Assembly (NCBI RefSeq): GCF_900142415.1
Contig: NZ_FRAU01000001.1
Span: 310,001-374,000 of the forward strand
DNA: 64,000 bases
Origin: Rhodothermus profundi
Lineage (GTDB): Bacteria; Bacteroidota; Rhodothermia; Rhodothermales; Rhodothermaceae
Direction of reading: 5' to 3'
This document shows positions 27,399 to 36,367 of the stretch, one piece after another (positions within the stretch are counted from its first letter, which is position 1; every line of letters begins with the position of its first letter). The notes beneath the pieces were generated by a model. The model searched no databases and was not told the origin of the DNA. It saw only the letters and a list, made by a program, of their open reading frames with translations. A program made the translations under genes and the position numbers.

Positions 27399-28399
27399 GG
27401 TGTCGCATCGGTAGTTTGCAAGCGACGAATCAACTGCAAAATTGTATCAGCCTGGGCATAAAGGGGAGAACGCGGACCAACCAGCCGCTGCACCTTTTCA
27501 AACTGGGCGCGCGCCTCCTCAAGCCGGTTGATCTGCAGCAACATGATGCCCAGGTTAAAATTTGCCTGGATGTGGGTAGAATCTTGCGCCAGCACGAGCC
27601 GCGTCTGGCGCACCGCCTCCATCGGATTGTCCGGGTCATAAAGATAGGCAATGGCCATATCGGCCCGCACGTCCAGGTTGTCTGGTTCTTTGTCAAGCAC
27701 GCGCTGATAAGCTGCTATAACGCGACGGGCCAGCGCCGTTTTAGCCGGTCCATCGACCATTTCCATCCAATCATAGAACAGATTGCCTGCCCGTCGCCAG
27801 GCCTCTGGTGTATCCAGACGACGCGCGATCTCTTCCTGAATAAGCGCTGCGCGATCAGGGCGACCAATCCCGATCAGCAGGTTCACCAGGGCCTGCTGTT
27901 TTTCCAGCCGGGCCGTCCCCTCCAACCGGGCAATCTCCGCTTCCAACGCCGCCACCTGATCCGCCACAGCCGCAGGAATGGGTCCAGGTTCTGGAAGAGG
28001 AAGCGTCGCCGGCTGGGTAGCAGCTCCGGCCGGCGGCAGCCCGCCGCGTCCCCCACTGACCAGGGTAATCAGGTATAAAGCACCCACCAGCAACACCCCT
28101 CCCACTACAATGAAAACCACATGCACTGGCCGCAATGTCGCCGCTCTCCCGGACGCTTTTGCGGCGGAAGCTGCTGCCGGAGCAGCAGGGCGCTCATGAG
28201 GAGCCAGCGGCCGCACGCCCGGCAAGGTCGCTCCACACTGGTTGCAATAACGAGCCCCCGCCGGGTTGGCATGTCCGCATGCCTGGCAAACCAGCACGGC
28301 CGGATCCTGCCGCACCGACATGCCACACAGATCACAAACCACAGCCCCTTCCTTCAGACGGGCACCACAGGCCGGACAAACAGCAGTTGTTTTGGACAT
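27395..28399 (-). CDS. Zinc-ribbon membrane protein with TPR repeats
   Basis: The 334-residue protein has two double zinc-ribbon units in the first 60 residues: CPACGARLKEGAVVCDLCG and CQACGHANPAGARYCNQCG. An Ala/Pro-rich linker and one membrane segment follow (VVFIVVGGVLLVGALYLITLV, about 95-115). The rest is outside the cytoplasm or coiled, with a helix (VAALEAEIARLEGTARLEKQ) and three or more TPR units (AYQRVLDKEPDNLDVRADMAIAYL; THIQANFNLGIMLLQINRLEEARAQFEKV). It is coupled to the TPM gene. The zinc ribbons probably bind a protein or nucleic acid in the cytoplasm; no function is known. Confidence 0.85.
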   Translation of the reverse strand: MSKTTAVCPACGARLKEGAVVCDLCGMSVRQDPAVLVCQACGHANPAGARYCNQCGATLPGVRPLAPHERPAAPAAASAAKASGRAATLRPVHVVFIVVGGVLLVGALYLITLVSGGRGGLPPAGAATQPATLPLPEPGPIPAAVADQVAALEAEIARLEGTARLEKQQALVNLLIGIGRPDRAALIQEEIARRLDTPEAWRRAGNLFYDWMEMVDGPAKTALARRVIAAYQRVLDKEPDNLDVRADMAIAYLYDPDNPMEAVRQTRLVLAQDSTHIQANFNLGIMLLQINRLEEARAQFEKVQRLVGPRSPLYAQADTILQLIRRLQTTDATP

Positions 28400-28531
28400 A
28401 ATTACTGGTTTACAAGCTTACGAATTTCGCACCTGTTTCTGAACGCTACCCGCTTCCGGGAGTTCGGGCAAAAATGTAGACAACACCGTATCTTTTCAGC
28501 CAGTCTGTTGCAACCCGACAGATATAAAACA

Positions 28532-31500
28532 ATGCATCCAGACGCACAGACCGTCCGGGTATCTCTGATTGTATTTCTGGCCGTAACGGCTCCCACGTTC
28601 GCGCAGACCTCGCCCGACTGGCAGCAGCAGGTGCACTATGAAATGGACATCCGCCTGGATCCCGAACATCATCGCCTGCGTGGCTTTGCGCAGATCGTCT
28701 ACTATAACCATTCGCCCGACACGCTCTATCACGTCTTTTTTCACCTGTACTTCAATGCGTTTCACCCGCAGTCCATGATGGCCGAGCGCAACCGCCATCT
28801 GCCCGATCCAGACCGGCGCGTAGTTCCCAGAATATGGCAGCTTGGTCCAGAAACGCGTGGGTTCCACCGCATTACCCATCTAGCCCAGGAGGGACAACCC
28901 CTGGCCTTTCGCATCACCGACACGGTGCTGAAGGCTGAACTGATCCGGCCGCTGGCGCCCGGCGACTCTACTGTCTTTACCCTCCGCTTCCATTCACAAG
29001 TCCCTCTCCAGACGCGCCGTAGCGGTCGCGACAACGCCGAAGGCATCGACTTCTCCATGAGCCAGTGGTATCCTAAAATTGCTGCCTACGACGGACGCGG
29101 CTGGCATCCCGACCCATATATTGGACGCGAGTTTTACGGTGTCTTCGGCACATTTGACGTTCGCATCACGCTCCCTGCCTGCTACACCATCGCCGCAACC
29201 GGCGTGCTGCTCAACGCCGATGAGGTAGGCCATGGGTACGACCACATCACCGATCAGGGCTGGAGTCGTTTCGACCCGCGCGAAGCTGGTCTGCGCTGCA
29301 CTCCGGGCGACTCCCTCACCTGGCACTTCCGCGCTGAAAACGTCCACGATTTTGCCTGGGCAGCCGATCCGGACTACATCCATGAAACCTGGCGTGACGA
29401 TAGCCTCGGGGTGGTCTATCACCTGCTTTTCCAGCCCGACGTAGCAGCGCGCTGGCAACCCATGCGGCAGTGGGTGCCCTGGCTCATTCGCTACTTTAGC
29501 CGGCGCTTTGGTCGCTACCCTTATCCTCAGTTCACGGTCGTGCAGGCAGGCGACGGCGGCATGGAATATCCCATGATTAACTTCATCACAGGGCGCCGCA
29601 GTCCACTTTCTCTGCTGGGCGTAACTGCCCACGAAGCCGCACACGAGTGGTTCTATGGCGTGCTGGCCTCCAATGAAAACGCCTACGCCTGGATGGACGA
29701 AGGCTTTACGAGCTGGGCGACCACCGAGGCAGTCGCTCACCTGCTGGGCCAGGAACCCGACCATCGAAACGCCGCGCTCAGCGTCGTGCGGCTCCAACAG
29801 ATGGGATTGTTCGAACGCCTGAACACCCCCGCGGACTGGTTCGCCTCCAACATAGCCTACAGCATAGCTTCCTATCCCGGAGGCCAGATGCTACTCGACC
29901 TGCTGGGCTACGTGATTTCTGATTCGCTACGCGACGCATTCCTACAGGCCTACTTCCGAACCTATGGCCTGCGCCATCCCAACCCCTATGATGTCGAAAA
30001 AGTGGCCGAACAGGTCAGTGGCATGCGCCTGGACTGGTTTTTCGAGCAACTGACCAATACCACCTACACGTATGACGATGCCCTGGATGCCGTTACGCAG
30101 CGCCCTACCTCAACAGGATGGCAGGTTACGCTGCGGCTTCGCCGCCGAGGCGCTATGTTTCTGCCAGTTGACGTGCGCCTGACGCTTGCCAACGGCACGA
30201 CGCAGTGGGTGCATATCCCGCTTGGACTGGCGCAGGGCCATAAGCCGGTTCCCGCGAACTGGGTAGTGGCCCGTCCGTGGCTGTGGACGTTTCCCACCTA
30301 TACCCTGACGCTCACGCTGCCGGCCCGTGTGGTACGCGCCGAACTGGACCCGCTTCAGCGAACGCCCGACCACAACCGCTTGAACAATACCTGGCCTTTT
30401 CCTCTTCGGCTGGATTTTCTGCAGCCCCTCGCCTTCGACTGGACCGCCTACAGGGCCTCATGGCGTCCGCTGCTCACCTATGCGTACGATTTTGGAGCTG
30501 GCCTGGGATGGCAACTCCGCGGCCGTTACTTTTTCGACCGTCATGAAACCCTGCTGACGCTCAAACTCTGGCCATTGGTGCTGCTGAGCAACGGCCGTCG
30601 CCCTGAACGCCCCGGAATTCAAGGCCGCAACGCCTGGTGGACTGGTATCGACTACGTGGTGCGCTACAGCGATCGGCTGGGGCCGCGCACGCGATGGCAC
30701 GTGCAGCTTGAAAAACATCTGGGCGTCATGGAAAACCGCCTGCTGCTCACGCATACGCTGGGCCGATGGGCGGCATTAGGGCACGACTACGGAAGCATCG
30801 AACTGGGCCTTGTCCACCAGTACGTCCCGAGCAACCGCGCCTTTACCTTTGAACGAACGCTCGCCTGGATGCCCCGTAACCATTTAGCCTGGACCCGCCT
30901 GGCTTACCGTTTAGAACGGCCACGGCTACACCTGACAGTAGCCCTCGAAATGGGCGAAGGACAGCAAGGCCGGGGCGCCCTGCGGAGCATGGTGGATGTA
31001 TCCTGGCATCTGACGCGACCCGCCTCTTTCGGCGTGATTCTGCACGGCACGCTCGCACGAGGAAGTGGACAGTTGCCGTTCAGTCGCGTTTTCCGGCTGG
31101 GAAGCGCCTCGGTTGAAACAGCCTGGCGGCATGCAGGCTTTCGCACAATCGCCGCCCTCTTTAACAATGCCCGCCGCTCGCTCCATCTGATTCCCTTAGC
31201 AGTAGCGGGCCCTGTTGCCTATTGGAGCCCAGAACTTCAGGATCCGCTTCGCCTGCAGGGAAACGTTCTGGTCGCAGGGCGTGTGGTGGCCTACGGCCGC
31301 CCGTTTACGCATGCGCTTTTGCGTCCCCTCCGCTTTGAAGGATTCCTGAGCATAGGCCAGACCTGGTTCACCGATCCCGCCCAGGCTCGCGATCGCTACA
31401 TCTTTGCCTGGAATCGGTTTCTGGCTGATGCTGGCGTAGGCCTCGCCTATAACCTGGACGAACTGCCCGGCCTGACGCGCTGGGCAGCTCAGTCCGAGCT

Positions 31501-31618
31501 GCTGCAGCATGTACGCGTTCACCTGCGTCTTCCCCTGTGGGTCAGCAATCCTGACCTTATTGGCCAGCGCGACGCCTTGCGGTTCCGCTGGATACTGGGC
31601 CTTGAGGTCAAACGCTAG
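28532..31618 (+). CDS. Secreted M1-family zinc metallopeptidase
   Basis: From the ATG at 28532 the product is 1028 residues with a signal peptide (VSLIVFLAVTAPTFAQ). The M1 zinc site is complete: His367-Glu368-x2-His371 in TAHEAAHEWFYG and Glu390 in WMDEGFTSW, 18 residues on. GGMEYPMINFITG replaces the GAMEN exopeptidase loop, with Tyr for Asn. About 400 residues after the catalytic part form an aromatic-rich beta domain, possibly an outer-membrane or secretion-linked domain. It is an aminopeptidase N-like enzyme acting outside the cytoplasm. An upstream in-frame extension to 28121 lies inside the divergent zinc-ribbon gene and is rejected. Confidence 0.93.
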   Translation: MHPDAQTVRVSLIVFLAVTAPTFAQTSPDWQQQVHYEMDIRLDPEHHRLRGFAQIVYYNHSPDTLYHVFFHLYFNAFHPQSMMAERNRHLPDPDRRVVPRIWQLGPETRGFHRITHLAQEGQPLAFRITDTVLKAELIRPLAPGDSTVFTLRFHSQVPLQTRRSGRDNAEGIDFSMSQWYPKIAAYDGRGWHPDPYIGREFYGVFGTFDVRITLPACYTIAATGVLLNADEVGHGYDHITDQGWSRFDPREAGLRCTPGDSLTWHFRAENVHDFAWAADPDYIHETWRDDSLGVVYHLLFQPDVAARWQPMRQWVPWLIRYFSRRFGRYPYPQFTVVQAGDGGMEYPMINFITGRRSPLSLLGVTAHEAAHEWFYGVLASNENAYAWMDEGFTSWATTEAVAHLLGQEPDHRNAALSVVRLQQMGLFERLNTPADWFASNIAYSIASYPGGQMLLDLLGYVISDSLRDAFLQAYFRTYGLRHPNPYDVEKVAEQVSGMRLDWFFEQLTNTTYTYDDALDAVTQRPTSTGWQVTLRLRRRGAMFLPVDVRLTLANGTTQWVHIPLGLAQGHKPVPANWVVARPWLWTFPTYTLTLTLPARVVRAELDPLQRTPDHNRLNNTWPFPLRLDFLQPLAFDWTAYRASWRPLLTYAYDFGAGLGWQLRGRYFFDRHETLLTLKLWPLVLLSNGRRPERPGIQGRNAWWTGIDYVVRYSDRLGPRTRWHVQLEKHLGVMENRLLLTHTLGRWAALGHDYGSIELGLVHQYVPSNRAFTFERTLAWMPRNHLAWTRLAYRLERPRLHLTVALEMGEGQQGRGALRSMVDVSWHLTRPASFGVILHGTLARGSGQLPFSRVFRLGSASVETAWRHAGFRTIAALFNNARRSLHLIPLAVAGPVAYWSPELQDPLRLQGNVLVAGRVVAYGRPFTHALLRPLRFEGFLSIGQTWFTDPAQARDRYIFAWNRFLADAGVGLAYNLDELPGLTRWAAQSELLQHVRVHLRLPLWVSNPDLIGQRDALRFRWILGLEVKR

Positions 31619-31624
31619 GGCTTC

Positions 31625-33505
31625 CTATCCTTCAAAAGCTACAGTGGCCATCATTTCCTCAATGGTCGTCTCGCCGGCCAGCACAACCTCGCGAGCGGCC
31701 TCCTGCAGCGTCTGCATGCCTTCTTTGATGGCCTGCTCCCGGAGCGCATCCTCGTCGATAGCCTCCCGGGCTGCTACGATCATATGGCGGATGGCGCGCG
31801 AGAACCAGAGCGTTTCGGTAATGGCCCGTCGGCCCTTGTAACCAACCCCTTTGCAGACCGGACACCGCGGGCTGTGGCCGGCTTTGTAAAAAGTAGTCCG
31901 GGCTATCTGCTCCTCTGTAAAACCAAGCCGCGCCAGCAACACGGGATCAGGGTCGGGATCGGGCACCCGGCATTGGGGACAGACTTTTCGGATCAGGCGC
32001 TGCGCCACCACCAGGTTAATCGCATAGGCAATCAAAAACGGCTCAATCCCCATCTTGTAGAGCCGGCTCACCGCACTGGGCGCATCGTTCGTGTGCAGCG
32101 TCGAAAACGTCAAATGCCCCGTGTTGGCCAGCTTGATGGCCAGCTCGGCCGTCTGCCGGTCGCGCATCTCGCCTACCATGACAATGTCGGGGTCGTGCCG
32201 CAAAATGGCGCGCAGCGCATCCTCCAGCCCCAGCTTATGGCTGAGTTTGATCTGACGCACGCCCGGAATGATGTATTCAACCGGGTCTTCAACCGTCAAC
32301 ACATTCTTGCGCGGGCTGACGACCTGGTGGAGGGCGGCGTAGAGGGTGGTGCTTTTACCGCTGCCGGTAGGACCGGTAACGATCACCATCCCATAGGGCT
32401 GGCGAATTGCCCATTCAAAACGCTCTAAAGCCCGATCGGAAAGTCCCAGCAGGCGCAAATCCTTGATGACCTTGCGATCGTCCAGCACGCGAATGACAAT
32501 CGACTCCGCTCGCACGTCAAAGCTGGCCGTTGCAATAGGCAGTACGGAGACGCGGAAGCGGATCAGGTGGTCGTCGATCCAGCGCTGAATAAAACCATCC
32601 TGGGCTTTCTCTCGCTCAAAGCGATCCACGCCTCCCGCTTTGTCTTTCACTACAGCTAAAAAAGCTTCCGGGTGCACCTTGTCCTCAACATGCCAGCAGT
32701 GCAGTTCTCCATCTAACCGGAAGTGAATTTCTACCTTCCGCTCGTGGTTCGGGAAGATGTGGATGTCTGAGGCGCCCTGGCGGACGGCTTCGACCAGCGT
32801 TGCTTCAAAGAGATTGATGAGCTTGGAGCGATTGATCTCGGCTTCCAGCGACTCCTCATCAATCAACCCGCCCTCTTCTTCATAGCTCATGCCCAGGTCC
32901 AGTGCCTCGCCCTCCTGCTGCACGCGCTCCAGATATTCGTTGCGATGAGGAAAGGCCTCTTCATAGATCTGATCGATCGTTGAAGCGGGCGCATAGCGCA
33001 ATTCAAAGCGATCCAGCCCTAAACGGGCAAGCTTCCGGTGCAAATCCGGACGCGTTGGATCGTGCGTGGCCAGCACCCAGCGCATAACGTTCCGTTCAGG
33101 ATCCATTTCCTGCCCGATGGGCAACACCCGCTCGCGTCGCATCCAGCGCCACTGATCCTGGGTAAAGCGTTGTTTTTGCTCTCGGATAAAACGCATTACC
33201 TGATCGCGCTGGAGCTGGGCCGTTTTAAAACCATAAACTTCGGCAGCCGTAGCGTAGACGACCTCCGGATTGATTTCTTCAAGATCTGCCAGCACGCGCC
33301 ATAACGCCCGCCTTCCGCCTTCCTGCTGCTGACGCCACCGTTCCCAGGCCCTGCGCACCTGTTCTTCCCGAACCAGCTCCTGGAACAGGAGCATGATCAC
33401 CACGGGATCGCTTAGATCCAGAGGCGAAAATTCCTCAGAAGCTGCTCCATTCTCTGAGATAGAGGATGCAGATGCCGACTTGGGACGAGGCCGTTCTTCC
33501 GACAT
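31625..33505 (-). CDS. PilB/GspE-type secretion ATPase
   Basis: The 626-residue protein has the type II/IV secretion ATPase core: Walker A GPTGSGKSTTLYAALH, the Asp box DRFEREKAQDGFIQRWIDDHLIRFRVSVLP, Walker B DALRAILRHDPDIVMVGEMRD, His box HLTFSTLHTNDAPSAVSRL and the zinc tetracysteine VCPQCRVPDPDP...CPVCKGVGYKGRRAITE. An N-terminal MshEN-like domain precedes it. It powers pilus or secretion pseudopilus extension at the inner membrane. No other pil or gsp gene is in the window, so PilB and GspE cannot be told apart. It converges with the M1 peptidase gene, with six bases between stops. Confidence 0.93.
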   Translation of the reverse strand: MSEERPRPKSASASSISENGAASEEFSPLDLSDPVVIMLLFQELVREEQVRRAWERWRQQQEGGRRALWRVLADLEEINPEVVYATAAEVYGFKTAQLQRDQVMRFIREQKQRFTQDQWRWMRRERVLPIGQEMDPERNVMRWVLATHDPTRPDLHRKLARLGLDRFELRYAPASTIDQIYEEAFPHRNEYLERVQQEGEALDLGMSYEEEGGLIDEESLEAEINRSKLINLFEATLVEAVRQGASDIHIFPNHERKVEIHFRLDGELHCWHVEDKVHPEAFLAVVKDKAGGVDRFEREKAQDGFIQRWIDDHLIRFRVSVLPIATASFDVRAESIVIRVLDDRKVIKDLRLLGLSDRALERFEWAIRQPYGMVIVTGPTGSGKSTTLYAALHQVVSPRKNVLTVEDPVEYIIPGVRQIKLSHKLGLEDALRAILRHDPDIVMVGEMRDRQTAELAIKLANTGHLTFSTLHTNDAPSAVSRLYKMGIEPFLIAYAINLVVAQRLIRKVCPQCRVPDPDPDPVLLARLGFTEEQIARTTFYKAGHSPRCPVCKGVGYKGRRAITETLWFSRAIRHMIVAAREAIDEDALREQAIKEGMQTLQEAAREVVLAGETTIEEMMATVAFEG

Positions 33506-33603
33506 GGGGCTGACTGGTTATCACTTGGCGAATCGGTCCTGGTCATAAGAATCGGCCATTCCCCTCCTTTCTATAGCCCCATTTCAGTGTCCTTTGCCCG
33601 CCT

Positions 33604-34380
33604 TCATATCAATGAACGAGACTGTCCGCCGTCCACATTAATGCAGGCGCCTGTTACCCAGCGGGCCCGCTCCGACACAAGAAACGTCACCACGTCGGCT
33701 ACTTCTTCCACGGTGCCAAACCGTCCCATGGGAATGTTCTGCGCAATAAATTGACGCGTGCCCTCCGGATCTTCCTGCAAACGCCGATCCCAGCTTCCTC
33801 CAGGGAAACGAATGGAACCAGGCGCGACGGTGTTGACCCGAATGTTGTAGGGCGCCAGTTCCAGCGCCAGGATCTTAGCAGCGCTTATTAGCGCCGACTT
33901 AGTGCTGTTGTAGATAGACAGTCCGGGACCGCCTGCTTCGCGCCCGAAGATTGACGCGATAAATACAATAGCGCCTCCGCCAAGCGCCCTCATCACCGGA
34001 ATTGCAGCCCGGGCGCATCGAAGATGCGCCCGCAGATTGAGTTCAATCAACGCCGACCAGTCGGCCTCCGAAGTCTCTTCAAAGTAGCCACGTCGGTTAC
34101 CACCGGCATTACCCACGAGAATATCTACCCGCCCAAACTGCTCGCGAGCCGCTTGCACCAGACGTTCTCCTGCTTCTGGATGCGTTACATCCAGCGTTAA
34201 GGTAACAACCTCAGCACCCTGCGCCCGAAGCATGTTGGCTGTAGCTTCCAGGTCCTCAGCCCCTCGAGCGCAGAGCACCAGCCGGCACCCTTCCGCTGCC
34301 AGACTTCGCGCGATTCCCTGCCCAATGCCGCGACTTGCTCCGGTTACAATCGCTACTTTTTCGCGTAAACCCAGATCCAT
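33604..34380 (-). CDS. Short-chain dehydrogenase/reductase
   Basis: The 258-residue classical SDR has the cofactor motif TGASRGIGQGIA at about residues 13-24, NAGGNRRGYF for the NNAG motif, the catalytic Ser in IVFIASIFGREAGG and the YxxxK pair in LSIYNSTKSALISA, and the C-terminal ARWVTGACINVDGGQSRS typical of FabG-like enzymes. Substrate is not evident. The start at 34380 (MDLGLREKVAIVTG) is chosen; the upstream frame to 34536 lies inside the divergent xseB gene. It stands alone, divergent from xseB. Confidence 0.92.
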   Translation of the reverse strand: MDLGLREKVAIVTGASRGIGQGIARSLAAEGCRLVLCARGAEDLEATANMLRAQGAEVVTLTLDVTHPEAGERLVQAAREQFGRVDILVGNAGGNRRGYFEETSEADWSALIELNLRAHLRCARAAIPVMRALGGGAIVFIASIFGREAGGPGLSIYNSTKSALISAAKILALELAPYNIRVNTVAPGSIRFPGGSWDRRLQEDPEGTRQFIAQNIPMGRFGTVEEVADVVTFLVSERARWVTGACINVDGGQSRSLI

Positions 34381-34455
34381 CGTTCCAGCCGCTTGCGTTC
34401 CTGTCGAAGCTACTGCATATTTTCTCCGGTTCGCAAGCAAACACCCCCAGCTATA

Positions 34456-34692
34456 ATGGACACTCCCTCCACACCCGCTGACGTTCCGCTTTCTTTTGAA
34501 GAGGCGCTGGCGCGCCTGAAGCAGATCGTAGAGCATCTGGAAGGCGACCAGTTAGACCTGGAAGCCTCCATTCTGGCCTACGAAGAAGGCCTCAAGTTAG
34601 CGCGTTACTGCCTGGAGCAGCTCCGAACAGCCGAACTGCGCATTCAGCAACTCTCCCTTAACGACGACGTCAACCTGGAAAATGCCGAGTGA
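34456..34692 (+). CDS. xseB: Exodeoxyribonuclease VII small subunit
   Basis: The 78-residue protein has the XseB pattern SFEEALARLKQIVEHLEGDQLDLEASILAYEEGLKLARYCLEQLRTAE, two long helices that form the coiled tail of exonuclease VII. The enzyme degrades single-stranded DNA from both ends. The large subunit gene xseA is not in the window. The ATG at 34456 gives the usual length. The following gene could begin at a GTG overlapping its stop. Confidence 0.93.
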   Translation: MDTPSTPADVPLSFEEALARLKQIVEHLEGDQLDLEASILAYEEGLKLARYCLEQLRTAELRIQQLSLNDDVNLENAE

Positions 34693-34751
34693 TCTCCCTG
34701 TACAGGTTAGCGTTAAATAGTGCTGTTTGCAAGCCGAAGGTAACGCCAACC

Positions 34752-35255
34752 ATGCAGTTGTTTGCAGCATTCCCCGATGAAGCCCGCCTGTGGATCTTTG
34801 CTGCCAGTCGATCGCTATCGCCAACGGAAACGCAGACGCTGCTTGCCTCCCTTCAACCCTTTTTAGCAAGCTGGCAGGCTCACGGCCTGCCAGTGCACGG
34901 CCAAGCAGCAATGCTGCACCAGCGCTTTCTGCTGTTGGCCGGTTACGTACCGAACGGTGAGATTTCCGGATGCAGCATTGATGCAGCCACACGAGCCGTC
35001 AACGCAGCCGGGCAGGCCCTGGGTATTACCTGGCTGTCCCCCCTCGTTATCTTCTACCGAGACGCGGAAGGTACCGTGCAGCATGCTACCCGCGCCCAAT
35101 TTCGCCGCCTGATTGCGGCGGGACAGGTTACCGCAGCAACGCCGGTGTTCGATCTGTCGCTGACGACCGTGGGAGAACTGCGCCGCGGAGCCTTCGAGAA
35201 ACCGGCTGGCCAGAGCTGGCATGCCCGTGTTTTTTCGCTGACGCCCCAGCCATGA
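34752..35255 (+). CDS. Conserved Bacteroidota protein (commonly annotated as ABC transporter ATPase)
   Basis: The 167-residue protein begins MQLFAAFPDEARLWIFAASRSLSPTETQTLLASLQPFLASWQAHGLP and contains SGCSIDAATRAVNAAGQALGI, and ends PAGQSWHARVFSL. This pattern of paired aromatic residues, W..HG, GCSID and a final GQSWH is familiar from a small, widespread Bacteroidota family. It has no Walker motifs, so the inherited name ABC transporter ATPase is misleading; function is unknown. A GTG at 34689 overlapping the xseB stop would add 21 residues. It is followed six bases later by the potassium channel gene. Confidence 0.8.
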   Translation: MQLFAAFPDEARLWIFAASRSLSPTETQTLLASLQPFLASWQAHGLPVHGQAAMLHQRFLLLAGYVPNGEISGCSIDAATRAVNAAGQALGITWLSPLVIFYRDAEGTVQHATRAQFRRLIAAGQVTAATPVFDLSLTTVGELRRGAFEKPAGQSWHARVFSLTPQP

Positions 35256-35261
35256 AGCCCC

Positions 35262-36314
35262 ATGTCTTCGCTCAACCGTTTCTTTGAGCGCCTGCTACAC
35301 TGGATCGTCCATGCAGAGGCAGAGCGGCGTGAGATTCTGCTGGGCTCGCTGCTGCTGGTATTCATCATGCTGGGCGGTACCATGGGGTACCGCATTATTG
35401 AAGGGTGGACATGGATCGAGGCCTTCTACATGACCTTCATCACGCTCACGACCATTGGCTTTTCAGAGGTTCGTCCCCTGTCGGAGGCTGGTCGACTTTT
35501 TACCGTACTTGTCGCGCTGGCAGGCATTGGTACGGTCGCTTTTATTGCGACCCGTATGGTACAGTTTATTCTGAGCAATACCGCCCTCCGCGATCGCTAT
35601 CTTCGTCGAAAACTCAGAGCCATGCATGACCACTTTATTGTTTGCGGCTACGGACGCGTTGGGAAGCGGATTGTGGAAGACCTGCTGCAGGCAGGCCGAC
35701 CGGTTGTCGTCATTGAGCGCGCTGCTGAAGAGCTGGAAGAACTGCGCGCAGCCCACCTGGTCTTTGTGGCAGGCGATGCCGAGGAGGAAGAAACGCTTCG
35801 TCAGGCAGGCATCGACCGGGCACGCGCCCTCATCCTGGCGCTAGCAGACGACAGCGCGAACGTGTTTGTTACCCTTCTGGCCCGCGAACTGAATCCCAAC
35901 GTTTTCATTCTGGCGCGCACAAATGATCACAAAAATATGCGCAAACTGCTGCGCGCTGGCGCCAATAAAGTGATCGCTCCCAGTGAGGTTGGGGCCGATC
36001 GCATGGCTCAGGTTGTGTTGCGTCCGCATGTTGATGCGTTTATGGAACGAGTTCTGGGAACCGGAGCGCTGGGACTCCAGATGGAAGAAATTCGGATTGA
36101 AGCGGGCGCGCCCCTGGCCGGCAAAACGCTGGCCGAAAGTAACTTTCGCCAGCGCTACAACGCAATCGTAGTGGCCATCGTCGACGGCCAGACAGGAGCT
36201 ATTCGGTATAATCCTGGAGCAGACGCTCGCCTGCAGGCCGATGACATTTTGATTGTGCTGGGCATCCCGGAAGCCATTGAAAAGTTGCAAACCGAGGGAT
36301 GCCGCGCCCCATGA
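35262..36314 (+). CDS. Potassium channel with RCK/TrkA-N domains
   Basis: The 350-residue protein has two membrane helices (LLGSLLLVFIMLGGTMGYRII; FTVLVALAGIGTVAFIATRMV) around a pore loop, FYMTFITLTTIGFSEVRPLS, where TTIGFSE replaces the usual TVGYGD filter. The cytoplasmic half is RCK: a Rossmann motif in FIVCGYGRVGKRIVEDLL (TrkA-N) and a TrkA-C domain from about residue 260 (MEEIRIEAGAPLAGKTLAES). It is a MthK-like ligand-gated K+ channel. Reduced selectivity is possible given the filter, but this cannot be judged from sequence. Confidence 0.92.
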   Translation: MSSLNRFFERLLHWIVHAEAERREILLGSLLLVFIMLGGTMGYRIIEGWTWIEAFYMTFITLTTIGFSEVRPLSEAGRLFTVLVALAGIGTVAFIATRMVQFILSNTALRDRYLRRKLRAMHDHFIVCGYGRVGKRIVEDLLQAGRPVVVIERAAEELEELRAAHLVFVAGDAEEEETLRQAGIDRARALILALADDSANVFVTLLARELNPNVFILARTNDHKNMRKLLRAGANKVIAPSEVGADRMAQVVLRPHVDAFMERVLGTGALGLQMEEIRIEAGAPLAGKTLAESNFRQRYNAIVVAIVDGQTGAIRYNPGADARLQADDILIVLGIPEAIEKLQTEGCRAP

Positions 36315-36367
36315 AAGGGAACTGAAGCCATTGCACCTGCTTTGTTCAGGAATTGGCAAGAAAAAAC

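Noticed and set aside
28121-28531. N-terminal extension of the M1 peptidase
   Set aside because: It would run through the divergent zinc-ribbon gene and put residues before a clear signal peptide.
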